DNA of 64,000 nucleotides from Gemmatimonadota bacterium (GCA_028874905.1 JAPPGZ010000024.1:32147-96146); one strand, 5' to 3'. Positions 45,362-54,076 are shown, counted from the first letter of the stretch. Translations and numbers: made by a program. The notes: a model not told the origin generated them from the sequence alone.

Positions 45362-45802
45362 TCAGACGGCCTCGATTTCGTAGCCTATGCGCCAGTTGGA
45401 CATGTTCTCGGGGTCGTCGGAACCCTCGTCGCCGGGCTGAATCACGGCGACATGGGCCCCGATGGGCCCCGTGAACGTCCTCCGGTAGGTATCGAGCTGG
45501 TCGTTGGCGCTGAACTGGTCGAGCTCCTCGCCCCGCAGCTCAACGACGAGGTGATCGGTCACCTCGCCCTCGAAGAGCACCTTGTCAAGGTTCTTGAGGC
45601 GGTTCCATCGTGGGCGGTCCGAGATCGAGTAGTGCCCTTGCCCGGGCATCCGGGTCTCCTGCACCTGACCGCCGTGGTTGTCCGTAATCACCTTCGCCCA
45701 AAAGACGAACTCGCCCTTCTCCTTGAAGAACGGTTCCAGGTTGTCGAGGATCTGCAGCCATCTCAACGTAACTCTGATCCGCGTTCCGCCCTTTCCAGTC
45801 AT
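45362..45802 (-). CDS. Conserved hypothetical protein, beta-rich
   Basis: A 146-residue soluble protein with no signal and no cysteine. It reads as a beta-rich domain: TRIRVTLRWLQILDN, FVFWAKVITDN, HYSISDRPRW, DHLVVELRGEELDQ and a final NWRIGYEIEAV. The pattern of eight or so strands is C2-like, but I do not recognise a named family. It is convergent with sufE (7 bp) and 73 bp downstream of the AhpD-type selenoprotein in the same direction. Confidence 0.6.
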   Translation of the reverse strand: MTGKGGTRIRVTLRWLQILDNLEPFFKEKGEFVFWAKVITDNHGGQVQETRMPGQGHYSISDRPRWNRLKNLDKVLFEGEVTDHLVVELRGEELDQFSANDQLDTYRRTFTGPIGAHVAVIQPGDEGSDDPENMSNWRIGYEIEAV

Positions 45803-45875
45803 TTCCGCCTAGCTCCTTGGTTGTGGGCCCGGGATACCCGGGCAACGGTCGGCGTCAAGGTACGACAAGACGGGG

Positions 45876-46460
45876 TCACTCGTCCAGACCCCATTTTCTG
45901 ATGAAGGCCTCCGGCTCCACTCCCAGGCCATCCGCTATGCGCGTGATGTAGTTGAAGAACGCGATGACCTGCACCGCGTCGTGGATCGCCCGGTCGCTCA
46001 GCCCCGCGCCACGCAGCCTGTCCAGATCGGTTTCCGTCATGACGGTCCGCTTGGCGGTCAGACGCGCCGCGTAGTCGCACAGCGCCCGGTCGGCCGGTGA
46101 AAGCGGCGCACCCTGCCAGTCGGCCACGACCCGGTGCACCAGCATGTCGCCCTCTTCTTCGTCCACGCCCATCTCCTCGACCTCTGCCCGGAGGTCATGC
46201 GCATGCGCCTGGGTTCAGTAGAAGCAGTCCAGCTCGGCCGAGACCACCGTGGCGAGGAGCTCGCGCTGGAACCGGGACAGGGGAGAGGGACCGAACATGA
46301 TGGCTCCGTACTGTGCCATGGTGGCCCGGAGGACCGGCGCATTCAGGCTCATCACCTGCACGATGTTCCAGACGCGTCCGGAGCGTGCCACGGCTGCGTC
46401 GAATTCCCTTCGGAGAAGCCCGGTGGCGTCCTCGGGCAGGACTTCCTGGATCCAGGCCAT
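45876..46460 (-). CDS. AhpD/carboxymuconolactone-decarboxylase-type peroxidase selenoprotein, Sec at codon 82 (TGA)
   Basis: Read through TGA (46217-46215) this frame gives 194 residues, the normal size of peroxidase-related AhpD-like proteins. It opens MAWIQEVLPEDATG and has MFGPSPLSRFQRELLATVVSA. The active site is C79-F-Y-U82-T-Q-A-H86 with E67 twelve residues before C79, matching AhpD Glu118, Cys130, Cys133 and His137 exactly; the TGA takes the place of the second cysteine. The second half (VHRVVADWQG, FFNYITRIADGLG) is the rest of the same domain. A perfect 6-bp hairpin follows at 46179-46196. It should reduce peroxides through a thiol-selenol pair. Confidence 0.88.
46179..46196 (-). promoter_or_regulatory. 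Candidate SECIS hairpin of the AhpD-type selenoprotein
   Basis: On the minus strand GACCTC pairs perfectly with GAGGTC around the six-base loop CGGGCA. The loop starts 24 nt after the UGA and has G at its second position. Stem, loop size and spacing fit bacterial SECIS elements. Confidence 0.78.
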
Positions 46461-46569
46461 GGTTCAGCAGTCCGTGGATGAAGCCGCCCGCGCACCGAGA
46501 GCGGCGAGGCGCCGGGCCGGCAAGGCGCGACGAAGGGCCAGTAGCAGCGCTCCGGGCCCGAGGAGCAAC

Positions 46570-46636
46570 GCAGAGCGAAGCGGTCCGGCGCGGATGCATC
46601 GCCGTTCGAATGCCGGGGGGATTTTGTCCACGGGCT
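46570..46636. repeat. 67-bp dispersed repeat, copy 2
   Basis: Second copy of the repeat at 43718-43784, same orientation, 7 mismatches. It lies in the 192-bp space between the AhpD-type gene and the acyltransferase, 16 bp from the acyltransferase stop. As in copy 1 it follows a leftward gene. Confidence 0.7.
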
Positions 46637-46652
46637 GCTCAGTCCCTTCGCT

Positions 46653-47636
46653 TCACGTGACAGGCTTGAATCTCTGCAGCATCCGGGTCCGCAACGCAAC
46701 CGCGAGTTCCTTGCGATGGGGGGCGCGCACGGGAGCGTCTCCGAACCGGATGGTGCAGTAGACCCGCCTGAGTCCGAACAGTGCCAGCGCATGCGGTACG
46801 AAGCCGACGGTCTGCCACCAGCAGACCCGGTCGCGGGCGGAGGGGTTTCCGGGGGGCGTTCGATACGACAGCGTCAGCCAGTAGACGGGCATGTTGCGCT
46901 CGGCGGCGCCGGCCAGGAGCGCCGGTTTCAGCGGGCGAATGGTCGATCCGTCGGTGGTGGTAGCTTCAGGGAAGACCAGGACGCGGTCGCCTCGCTGCAT
47001 GGCTGCCTCCATGTCGCGTCGCACGCGGATCACGTCGCGCTTCCTGGTCCTGTCGACGAACACGGTTCCGCCCAGCGCCGCCACGGCTCCCCAGAAGGGC
47101 CAGCGTCGCACATCCGCCCTGGAAACGAAGACCATCGGCGCGACGGAGTTCAAAGCCGCGATGTCCAGGTATCCGAGGTGGTTGGAGACGACCATGACGC
47201 CTTCGGGCGGGGGGGTGCCCTCGGCGGACATCCGGACACCGATGGCGAGCATCATCCCCCTCCCCCAGGCGCGCTGGGCACGGCGCCGGATCCGGGATCG
47301 CAGCGGTGGACCGGCGGCCCGCATCGCCAGCGTCGGTGCCCAGGCCGCGAGCATCGCCCCGGCGACGGCGGTTGTCCACAGGAAGACGACAACCGTGCGC
47401 CAAATCGCGCGGAGCCATTCGCGTGTCCGCAACCGCTGCCGCCCGGGCGTTTCGGGTGTGGCGTCGGGCCCTGCGGCTTCGGCAACGGTCTCCAAGCGCG
47501 TTCCGGCTCCTTCGTTCGGCGAAGCGGATGACTGATTCGTGGTGAAGCTACAAGGGGTGTCCATGCACCGCATGTGCGGGGGAATGCGGCGGTCCGCGAA
47601 ACAAACCGTTTCGGCCCCTCGTACCATCAGGGGCAT
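46653..47636 (-). CDS. 1-acyl-sn-glycerol-3-phosphate acyltransferase-like (PlsC family)
   Basis: A protein of up to 327 residues that transfers acyl chains to lysophospholipid-type acceptors. It has one membrane segment (VVVFLWTTAVAGAMLAAW), the catalytic motif VVSNHLGYLD (NHxxxxD), then GTVFVDRTRKRD and FPEATTTDGS, the substrate-binding motifs. The N-terminal 70 residues are polar and poorly conserved; starts at 47636 or at ATG 47564 are both possible. It is divergent from the small membrane-anchored protein gene. Confidence 0.85.
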   Translation of the reverse strand: MPLMVRGAETVCFADRRIPPHMRCMDTPCSFTTNQSSASPNEGAGTRLETVAEAAGPDATPETPGRQRLRTREWLRAIWRTVVVFLWTTAVAGAMLAAWAPTLAMRAAGPPLRSRIRRRAQRAWGRGMMLAIGVRMSAEGTPPPEGVMVVSNHLGYLDIAALNSVAPMVFVSRADVRRWPFWGAVAALGGTVFVDRTRKRDVIRVRRDMEAAMQRGDRVLVFPEATTTDGSTIRPLKPALLAGAAERNMPVYWLTLSYRTPPGNPSARDRVCWWQTVGFVPHALALFGLRRVYCTIRFGDAPVRAPHRKELAVALRTRMLQRFKPVT

Positions 47637-47692
47637 GGCCCGACCATAACGAGCGTGGCGCGATGAACCTGCTCCAGGACCCGGAGGAACTC

Positions 47693-48508
47693 ATGTCCGA
47701 CCCCTATTCGGAAGCGACTCGTCACGACCGGCGGGGAATGTCCCCGTTGGCAAAGATCATGGTCGTCGTGGCGGGGTGCGCCGCGTTGGGGATTACGGCG
47801 CTTGTCGTCGTAGGCCTGCTGTTCGTGCGCAACGCGTCCGAGAGGGCTGTCGATTTCCGCGAGAATCCGGCGGAGGCATTCGCGGAAATGGCCGAGCTGT
47901 TCGGTGAGGACGTCACGGTCGTGGAGACCGACGAGAGCGAGGAACGGGTGGTTCTTCGCCTCGGCGACGAGGGCGAGGTGGTGACCGTGGACCTCGCACA
48001 AGCATTGGACAGGGTCCGGGAAGGCGTTCGGTTTGAAGGTGAAGCGAGCGAATCCGGCGGGCGGATCCGGATACGAACCTCGGACGGCGAGACCAGGATC
48101 GAACTCCGGGGGGACGGGGACGGTGGCTTCCTGCGCATCGACTCTCCCGACGGCGAGATGCGGTTCAGTGCGGGCAACGAGGCGGGAGAGCTCCCGGATT
48201 GGGTGCCGGTGTATCCCGGTGCGCAGGTGCGGAATCTGCTCTTTTCCAATGAGTCGGAATCGGGGCGGTCGGGAGCCGTGGTGTTGAGCACGGATGCCGA
48301 CGCCGGCGATGTCGTCGCCTGGTACGGTGACCGGTTGGACGAGGCGGGATACTGGACATCGGTGGTGGTCGCGGGGCCGGACGGAGACCGCGGTCGGGTG
48401 GAGGTCAGGTCGTCGGATGGCGACGAAGGGCGAAAACTGTCCGTGGTGGCCGGTCGGGACGACGACGGGAGCGGGTTGATCGTCCTCCTCTACAGCGAGT
48501 CGCAATAG
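47693..48508 (+). CDS. Membrane-anchored hypothetical protein
   Basis: A 271-residue protein of unknown function. ATG 47693 follows GGAGGAACTC, a far better ribosome site than that of the in-frame ATG at 47663. A cytosolic start of about 25 residues precedes one membrane helix (IMVVVAGCAALGITALVVVGL). The outer part is acidic with two regions: a Gly/Asp/Glu-rich strand-like repeat (about 85-160) and a compact C-terminal domain with PDWVPVYPGAQV and VVAWYGDRLDEAGY, a segment also seen in small secreted lipoproteins. No catalytic motif is visible. Confidence 0.65.
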   Translation: MSDPYSEATRHDRRGMSPLAKIMVVVAGCAALGITALVVVGLLFVRNASERAVDFRENPAEAFAEMAELFGEDVTVVETDESEERVVLRLGDEGEVVTVDLAQALDRVREGVRFEGEASESGGRIRIRTSDGETRIELRGDGDGGFLRIDSPDGEMRFSAGNEAGELPDWVPVYPGAQVRNLLFSNESESGRSGAVVLSTDADAGDVVAWYGDRLDEAGYWTSVVVAGPDGDRGRVEVRSSDGDEGRKLSVVAGRDDDGSGLIVLLYSESQ

Positions 48509-48563
48509 GTCAAGGGGACCAGATCCCGGCCTGCGCTGCCGGCGGCCTCCTGCGCGCTCCAGC

Positions 48564-49421
48564 CTAGCGGGTCCAGAGGAGCAGCGCGCCGTTGGCCGCA
48601 CGGGCGCCATAGCGGGCCAGCGCTTCGAGGGGCGGTACGATTTCCAGGCCCGCCAGATCCGCCGGAGTGACGCTTCCGAGGACTTCGGCCGGATCGGGCA
48701 CGAGCGTGTCGTCCACGACAACCGCCATCATGGCGCAAGCCCCCGCCCGGGCCGCGATGTCATCTTCGTTGGCGAAGCCCAGCTCGTCCCTTGCACCGGC
48801 CAGCCGGCTGCCCGTCTTGGGCAGGACCGAGCGATTGCGCCCCAGCTCGACGCACACGCCGGTTTCCGGAGCTCCGGTGGAGAGGGCCATGCGCCGCGCG
48901 CGGAGCCTTGGAATGTTCATCGTCGCAAGGAGCGACATCAGGTCGCTGCGGGGTCCTCGCGACTCGATTTCGGCGCGCGTCAGTCGCCCGACCAGTGTGC
49001 CGCGGGAGCGCTCCCCCGCCAGAAGGCCTCGCAGGCGGCCCGCATCCGGCGTGTTGCGCGTCGACCGGACCGTGAGCGAATCGAGCGTGATGGGCGTCGG
49101 GGGGAGCAGGATGTCAACGGTGACGTCGTCCACACCAACGTCCAGTCGGGGGGAGATCGCCTGCTGGTACCCGATCCGCGCGACGCCCAGCATGTATGAG
49201 CCGCTGCCCGGCGCGTCGATCGCGAAGGTGCCGGCGGGATCGGTGAACACGCTGGCCACGCGGTCGCCGGTTTCGTTGACCAGGACGACGAGCGCATTCT
49301 CGACGGGACGGGTGGAGGCGGGATCGGTCACGGTGCCGCGTACGGTTTGGGCGCCCGCCTGACCCGCTGGCAGAGAACTTGCCAGAACCGCCAGCACGGC
49401 CGCGACCACTTTGATTTGCAT
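48564..49421 (-). CDS. Exported carboxypeptidase-regulatory-like/plug-domain protein
   Basis: A 285-residue secreted protein starting at ATG 49421 (GAGGG seven bases upstream), with a signal ending in AGAQ. Residues 26-110 form a carboxypeptidase-regulatory-like beta-sandwich (VRGTVTDPASTRPVENALVV, then GTFAIDAPGSGSYMLGV). The C-terminal half resembles a TonB-receptor plug: LTRAEIESRG, VVVDDTLVPD and LEIVPPLEALARYGARAANGALLLWT. Proteins of this design occur as orphan receptor-like domains in Gemmatimonadota. It lacks a beta-barrel, so it cannot be a full receptor. Confidence 0.75.
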   Translation of the reverse strand: MQIKVVAAVLAVLASSLPAGQAGAQTVRGTVTDPASTRPVENALVVLVNETGDRVASVFTDPAGTFAIDAPGSGSYMLGVARIGYQQAISPRLDVGVDDVTVDILLPPTPITLDSLTVRSTRNTPDAGRLRGLLAGERSRGTLVGRLTRAEIESRGPRSDLMSLLATMNIPRLRARRMALSTGAPETGVCVELGRNRSVLPKTGSRLAGARDELGFANEDDIAARAGACAMMAVVVDDTLVPDPAEVLGSVTPADLAGLEIVPPLEALARYGARAANGALLLWTR

Positions 49422-49524
49422 ACTGTGCCCTCTGTTTTTCTTCCCCCAAGTTACTATCCTGAGTCGTGTACGTTCCACCCGCAACGACCCGCAACGGCGA
49501 TCCCGGTCAGTAGGAGGCCCCCCA

Positions 49525-50724
49525 ATGACACACCGGCTCAAGTTGACGACCCCTTGCGTGTTCGCGTGCCTGCTCACGGTGGGTGCATGCGTGCCAGAGT
49601 CCCCGGACACTGCCGAGTCCGGAACCGACGGGGCGCTCGGCTTTCCCGCCATCGCCGCCACGCTGCTGGAACGCTCCGCACCGCAACCCGGCGAACGGGT
49701 ACTGTTGCTGGGACAGGCCGGGACCCGATGGGACGCGGTGCTGCCGCTTTTGAGCGGAGGAATCCAGGAGGCGGGAGCCGTCTACCTGGGTGCGGTGGAC
49801 ATCTTCGGGGCACCGCTTCCCGGGGCGGAGTCCACCGAGTTTGCGACGGGGCTCGGACTTGATCCGGAAGGGTGGGGTGACATGCTGGTCGAGGTGGATC
49901 TCGCGGTCAAGCTTCCCGGGGCCACGCCCTCGCCCGATGTCGACTACGACGTCTATCGGGCGCTCCAGGATGTCCTGCGCGGGGACCGCGCCCGCACCGT
50001 GCATTTCCATTGGGCCGGCGCGACCTCGTTCGCGATGGAGGAGCTTCCCGTGGACGAACATGTCGACATGGTGTACCAGAGAGCGCTGCTGGAGACCGAC
50101 TACGAAGCGCTGGCCGCGACGCTGACGGCCTTCGAGGCCGCGTTGCGGGCGGGGGTGGTGAGGGTGACCACGCCGGGGGGCACCGATATCAGCTTCGAGG
50201 TGGCCGACCGGCCTGTGACGCGCCAGGACGGAGACGCTTCGGCGGCGAGAATGGCGGAGGCCCGCAACCTGATCGACCGCGAAGTGGAATTGCCCGCAGG
50301 GGCCGCGCGCGTGTCGCCGGTGCTGGGGACTGTTGAGGGGACGATTGCCTTTCCGCCTGCGCAGTGGGGTGGCCGTGCAGTCGAGGGACTGGTCCTGAGC
50401 TTCATGGAGGGCCGTGTTGTCGACGTGGAGGCGGACAGCGGCCGGGAAGGGGTGATCGCGGAGATGGATGCCGCGGGTGACGCCGGACGCGCATTCCGTG
50501 AGCTTGCCGTGGGATTCAACCCGCTCCTGGCGATTCCCGACGGGGAGGAGTGGATCCCCTACTACGGATACGGCGCCGGGGTGGTGAGGCTCTCGCTGGG
50601 CGACAACACCGAACTCGGTGGGGCGGTCGGCGGAGGATACGTTCGCTGGAACTTCTTCACCGACGCCACGGTGGTGGTGGGCGGGGAGGTCTGGGTTCGG
50701 GACGGGGTGCTGGTGGCGCGCTGA
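49525..50724 (+). CDS. M29 aminopeptidase-like lipoprotein, metal ligands apparently lost
   Basis: A 399-residue protein with a lipoprotein signal (VGAC) and ATG 49525 after TAGGAGG. The fold matches thermophilic M29 aminopeptidases: LLERSAPQPGERVLLLGQAG, VTTPGGTDISFEV, VEGLVLSFMEGRVVDVEA and FRELAVGFNPLL. Yet the metal-binding residues seem replaced: the GE of the first ligand motif reads GTVEG, the later His reads Arg in VVRLSLG, and the HxD pair reads YVRW. It may be a non-catalytic binding protein. It is convergent with the symporter gene by 18 bp. Confidence 0.75.
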   Translation: MTHRLKLTTPCVFACLLTVGACVPESPDTAESGTDGALGFPAIAATLLERSAPQPGERVLLLGQAGTRWDAVLPLLSGGIQEAGAVYLGAVDIFGAPLPGAESTEFATGLGLDPEGWGDMLVEVDLAVKLPGATPSPDVDYDVYRALQDVLRGDRARTVHFHWAGATSFAMEELPVDEHVDMVYQRALLETDYEALAATLTAFEAALRAGVVRVTTPGGTDISFEVADRPVTRQDGDASAARMAEARNLIDREVELPAGAARVSPVLGTVEGTIAFPPAQWGGRAVEGLVLSFMEGRVVDVEADSGREGVIAEMDAAGDAGRAFRELAVGFNPLLAIPDGEEWIPYYGYGAGVVRLSLGDNTELGGAVGGGYVRWNFFTDATVVVGGEVWVRDGVLVAR

Positions 50725-50742
50725 CGCGCGGCGTCGCGGCGT

Positions 50743-52248
50743 TCACGCTGTGCCGCCTCGCCTCACGCCGCCTCGCCTTTCCGCCGCGAAGAGACCGTCT
50801 ATCTCGGCGGACTCGTACGCGGGCGTCCACTTCGCGAGCACCCAGTAGGTGAGGAATGAGAGTCCCACGCCGGGGAAGACCTGGTGAATGCCCCCTGTGC
50901 CCGGCAAACGGTTCCACAGGAGGAGCACCGCGAGCCCGACGACGAATGACGCCACCGTGGCGGTGCCATTGCCCCTTCGCCAGTAGAGTCCCATGAGAAG
51001 CGCCGGTCCGAAACAGGCGCCGTAGACGGCTCCGGAAAACGCGGTCAAGGCCACGACGCCGTCGGGAGGATTGAGCGCGATGATGGCGGTGATGAGGGCG
51101 AAGAGCGCCACGTACCACCTCGTCGCCGTCAGGGTGCCGCGTTCCGAGACGGATCCGAAGGCCACACCCACCAGGTCCCGCTGCACGGTCGACGCCAGGA
51201 CGAGAAGCACGCTGTCCAGCGACGACATCGCCGCCGCGACCATCGCCAGCAGCAGGAAGGCGCTCGTTCCGGCGGCGAAGACATCCGGCGCGGCGAGCAG
51301 GCGGGGCACCACCAGGTCGGTGTCTCCCAGGCCGCCGGGAATGATGTTGCGCGCGTACAGGCCGACCGGGATCAGAAGCGAATACACGAGGATGAACGCG
51401 GCCGTCGACACCCACACGCCCTTCCGGATCGCGGCTCGGCTTTCGAGCGCATAGAAGCGCGACAGCTGACGTGGCTCCACCGCGAACTTGACGGTTCCCG
51501 CGAACACGACCCCCAGCGCCAGTGGGACCGACACGCCGCCGCCCCATCGTAGCAGGGGTTCCGTGGACGGGTCATTGGCCAGCGCCCCGACGGAATCGAT
51601 TCCGCCCGCGGCTGCGACCGCCCCGCGAAAGAGCAGGATTCCCGCCAGAATCATCACCACACCCTGCACGGCATCGGTCTTCACCACCGAGATGAAGCCG
51701 CCTACGACCGTGTAGATCATCACGATGAAGAAGACGATGATGATCGCGGTCCGATACGGAATCTCGAGGAAGACTTCGAGCAGGTTTCCGATCCCCTTGA
51801 ACACCGCCGTCATGTAGAAGAACGACGCGAAAATGACGATCAGGGCTGCGAGGACGCGTGCGGGCGTGCTGCCGAACCGGAAACCGATGAAATCGGGGAT
51901 CGTCAGCGAACCGAGAGACTCCGTGAAGGTCCTCAGCCGTGGGGCCACCGCGATCCATGCGAACAGCGAGAATCCGACCACGGCCGGGACCAGCAGGAAC
52001 CATGTGATCCCCCAGTCATACGCCTGTCCGGAGAAGCCCACGAACGAGTTCGTGCTGGAGTAGGTCGCGAAGAACGAGAGGCCGATCGCGATGGGCCCCA
52101 TGGATCGTCCGCCGACGAAATAGTCTGTGACGCCGCTCGTCTTGCGGTTCCCGTGCCAGGCGTGGTAGGCGAGAAGGACCGTATACACGAGCAGGAGTGC
52201 GTGGACGATCCAGTAGGTGCGCAAGTTGTCCAGGATGGCCTGAATCAA
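50743..52248 (-). CDS. Sodium:solute symporter (SSS family)
   Basis: A 501-residue transporter with about 13 membrane segments. It has the SSS features DYFVGGRSMGPIAIGLSFFAT early on, the sodium-site serines of that helix, and GGFISVVKTDAVQGVVMILAG for helix 6. It starts with TTG 52248, overlapping the acyl-CoA synthetase stop (TTGA), so it is translationally coupled. The coupling suggests uptake of an organic acid that the synthetase activates. The exact substrate is not readable. Confidence 0.9.
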   Translation of the reverse strand: MIQAILDNLRTYWIVHALLLVYTVLLAYHAWHGNRKTSGVTDYFVGGRSMGPIAIGLSFFATYSSTNSFVGFSGQAYDWGITWFLLVPAVVGFSLFAWIAVAPRLRTFTESLGSLTIPDFIGFRFGSTPARVLAALIVIFASFFYMTAVFKGIGNLLEVFLEIPYRTAIIIVFFIVMIYTVVGGFISVVKTDAVQGVVMILAGILLFRGAVAAAGGIDSVGALANDPSTEPLLRWGGGVSVPLALGVVFAGTVKFAVEPRQLSRFYALESRAAIRKGVWVSTAAFILVYSLLIPVGLYARNIIPGGLGDTDLVVPRLLAAPDVFAAGTSAFLLLAMVAAAMSSLDSVLLVLASTVQRDLVGVAFGSVSERGTLTATRWYVALFALITAIIALNPPDGVVALTAFSGAVYGACFGPALLMGLYWRRGNGTATVASFVVGLAVLLLWNRLPGTGGIHQVFPGVGLSFLTYWVLAKWTPAYESAEIDGLFAAERRGGVRRGGTA

Positions 52249-54068
52249 GCGGGCTCCTCATTCGGGTTGGAGTCCGGCGCGCCGCGGTCCGCGGGGGCGG
52301 ACCCGCGTGGTCGGACTTCGGGCCCGCCGAGACGGGCTTCGGACGGCTTGAACATGCGGGAGACGGCGTCTTTTCGCACTTTCCCCATCGCGTTGCGCGG
52401 CAGACCTCCGACCGGAAGGAAGTCGTGAGGCACCTTGTAGGGGGCAAGTCGCTCCTTGCCCCATGCGCGCAGGGCGGGCCCGTCCAGGGGGCCGAAACCG
52501 TCCGCTGGCACCCATACCGCGCAGATCCGCTCGCCCCACTCAGGGTCCGGGACGCCGACCACGGCAAGGTCGCGGATCGCTGCGTGCGTCCTGTAGGTCT
52601 CCTCTACCTCCAGCGCCGACACCTTGTACCCCCCGGTCTTGACGATATCCACGCTGCGCCGTCCGAGAATCCGATGGTAGCCGCCTTCGCCCACCAGTCC
52701 TTCGTCACCGGTGCGGAACCAGCCGTCTCGGAACGACGCCTCGGTCTCCTGGGGGCGCCGCCAGTACTCGCGGAAAACCTGGGGACCGCGGATGACGATC
52801 TCGCCCTGGCCTCCCGCAGCGACGGGTCGCCCTTCACCGTCGACGATCCGCACTTCGACCCCGGGCAGAGGATGTCCGACGTGTCCCGCACGACGTTCGC
52901 CCTCCAGGGGATTGGACAACGCCATGCCGATCTCCGTCATGCCGTAGCGCTCAAGCAGCGTGTGGCCGGTAATTTGCCGCCAGCGCCGAAACGACGCCAC
53001 GGGAAGCGCGGCCGAACCCGACACCATGAGACGGAGCCGCCGAGCTCCGTGCGCCCACCGCTGCCGCGTGGAGCGGGGAGCGTCCTCCCAGGCGCGGATC
53101 AGGCGGGCGTATACGGTGGGGACGGCCATGAAGAGCGTGATGTCGCCGGACGCGAACCGCTCCCAGGTGGTGGCCGGCGCTCCCGGGCCGAATTCGCAAG
53201 TGGCGCCGGACCAGAGGGCGCAGGCCAGGGCGTTGACGAGGCCGTGGATGTGGTGGAGGGGGAGGGTGTGGAGGATGTGGTCACTCTCCCGCCATGCCCA
53301 CGCGGTGGTCAGCGCGGTGATCTGAGCCGCGACGTTGTGGTGGGTGGTGACGACTCCCTTGGGCCGGCCCGTGGTGCCGCTGGTGTAGATGATGAAGGCG
53401 GGATCGGCGGGGTCGGGCGGGTGAACGTCGGCGCGATCGGCGTGGGAGCGCGCTCGGGGTGGAGACGGCGTGCCCGGGGCCTCCAGTACGGGGATGCCCC
53501 GCGCCGACGCGGTGGTGGCCAGCGCGGCCGAGTGCGGCAACGCCGGATCCAGTACAACGACACTCGGCTGGGCGTCCGCGAGCACGTAATCGAGCTCCGG
53601 GGGCGGGTGCGACACGGCCAGCGGTACCGCGACGCCACGTGCCAGCCACGTGCCTGTCTGTACCGCCACATGGCCGGCTCCAGGCGGCATCAGGTAGGCC
53701 ACGCGCTCGCCCGCAAGGGGTTCGTCAGCCGGCCCCCGCGGCGCGGCCGGGGCACGCGCGGATGCCGGTTCCGGGGAGGGGCGAGACATCGCTGCCTCTA
53801 CCAGGCGGTCCCGCGTCGCGGTCGCGGCGCCCAGCAGGTCGGCGTAGGTCCAGCGGCTTTCGCCGTCGATCAGGGCCGTTCGGTCGAAGCAGGAGGGCCG
53901 CGCCAGCCGGGCCGAAAGGGTGTTGATGTCGTGTGCGATCGGAACGCTGCGGGTTCGAGGGAACGTGTCCGTGGCAACCCGAAGTTTGAGGGGAGATGCG
54001 TGTGCGCAACAGGCAGAAGGAGTGGTCTTCCGAGAGTGATGTTGGCAGCGTCCGGGGGCTGAGCCCAT
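52245..54068 (-). CDS. AMP-binding acyl-CoA synthetase (malonyl-CoA synthetase-like)
   Basis: A protein of about 607 residues that activates a carboxylic acid with ATP and CoA. It has IIYTSGTTGRPKGVVTTH (ATP loop, about 229), LERYGMTEIGMALSNPLEGERR, the GWFRTGDEG hinge and a final PRNAMGKVRKDA with the catalytic lysine. The SNPLEGERR and GHVGHPLPGVEV segments resemble MatB/ACSF3 malonyl-CoA synthetases. An Ala/Pro-rich insertion lies at about residues 95-125. The start is uncertain: ATG 54068 is chosen to avoid overlap with the divergent gene. It is coupled to the symporter downstream. Confidence 0.88.
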   Translation of the reverse strand: MGSAPGRCQHHSRKTTPSACCAHASPLKLRVATDTFPRTRSVPIAHDINTLSARLARPSCFDRTALIDGESRWTYADLLGAATATRDRLVEAAMSRPSPEPASARAPAAPRGPADEPLAGERVAYLMPPGAGHVAVQTGTWLARGVAVPLAVSHPPPELDYVLADAQPSVVVLDPALPHSAALATTASARGIPVLEAPGTPSPPRARSHADRADVHPPDPADPAFIIYTSGTTGRPKGVVTTHHNVAAQITALTTAWAWRESDHILHTLPLHHIHGLVNALACALWSGATCEFGPGAPATTWERFASGDITLFMAVPTVYARLIRAWEDAPRSTRQRWAHGARRLRLMVSGSAALPVASFRRWRQITGHTLLERYGMTEIGMALSNPLEGERRAGHVGHPLPGVEVRIVDGEGRPVAAGGQGEIVIRGPQVFREYWRRPQETEASFRDGWFRTGDEGLVGEGGYHRILGRRSVDIVKTGGYKVSALEVEETYRTHAAIRDLAVVGVPDPEWGERICAVWVPADGFGPLDGPALRAWGKERLAPYKVPHDFLPVGGLPRNAMGKVRKDAVSRMFKPSEARLGGPEVRPRGSAPADRGAPDSNPNEEPA

Positions 54069-54076
54069 CTTTCCCC

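Noticed and set aside
46596..46620. GTTCGAA segment in the 67-bp repeat resembling a tRNA T-loop
   Set aside because: No acceptor, D or anticodon arms can be formed around it, and copy 1 has a changed base in the loop.
49525..50724. Calling this an active M29 aminopeptidase
   Set aside because: The expected metal-binding Glu, His and HxD residues are not visible.
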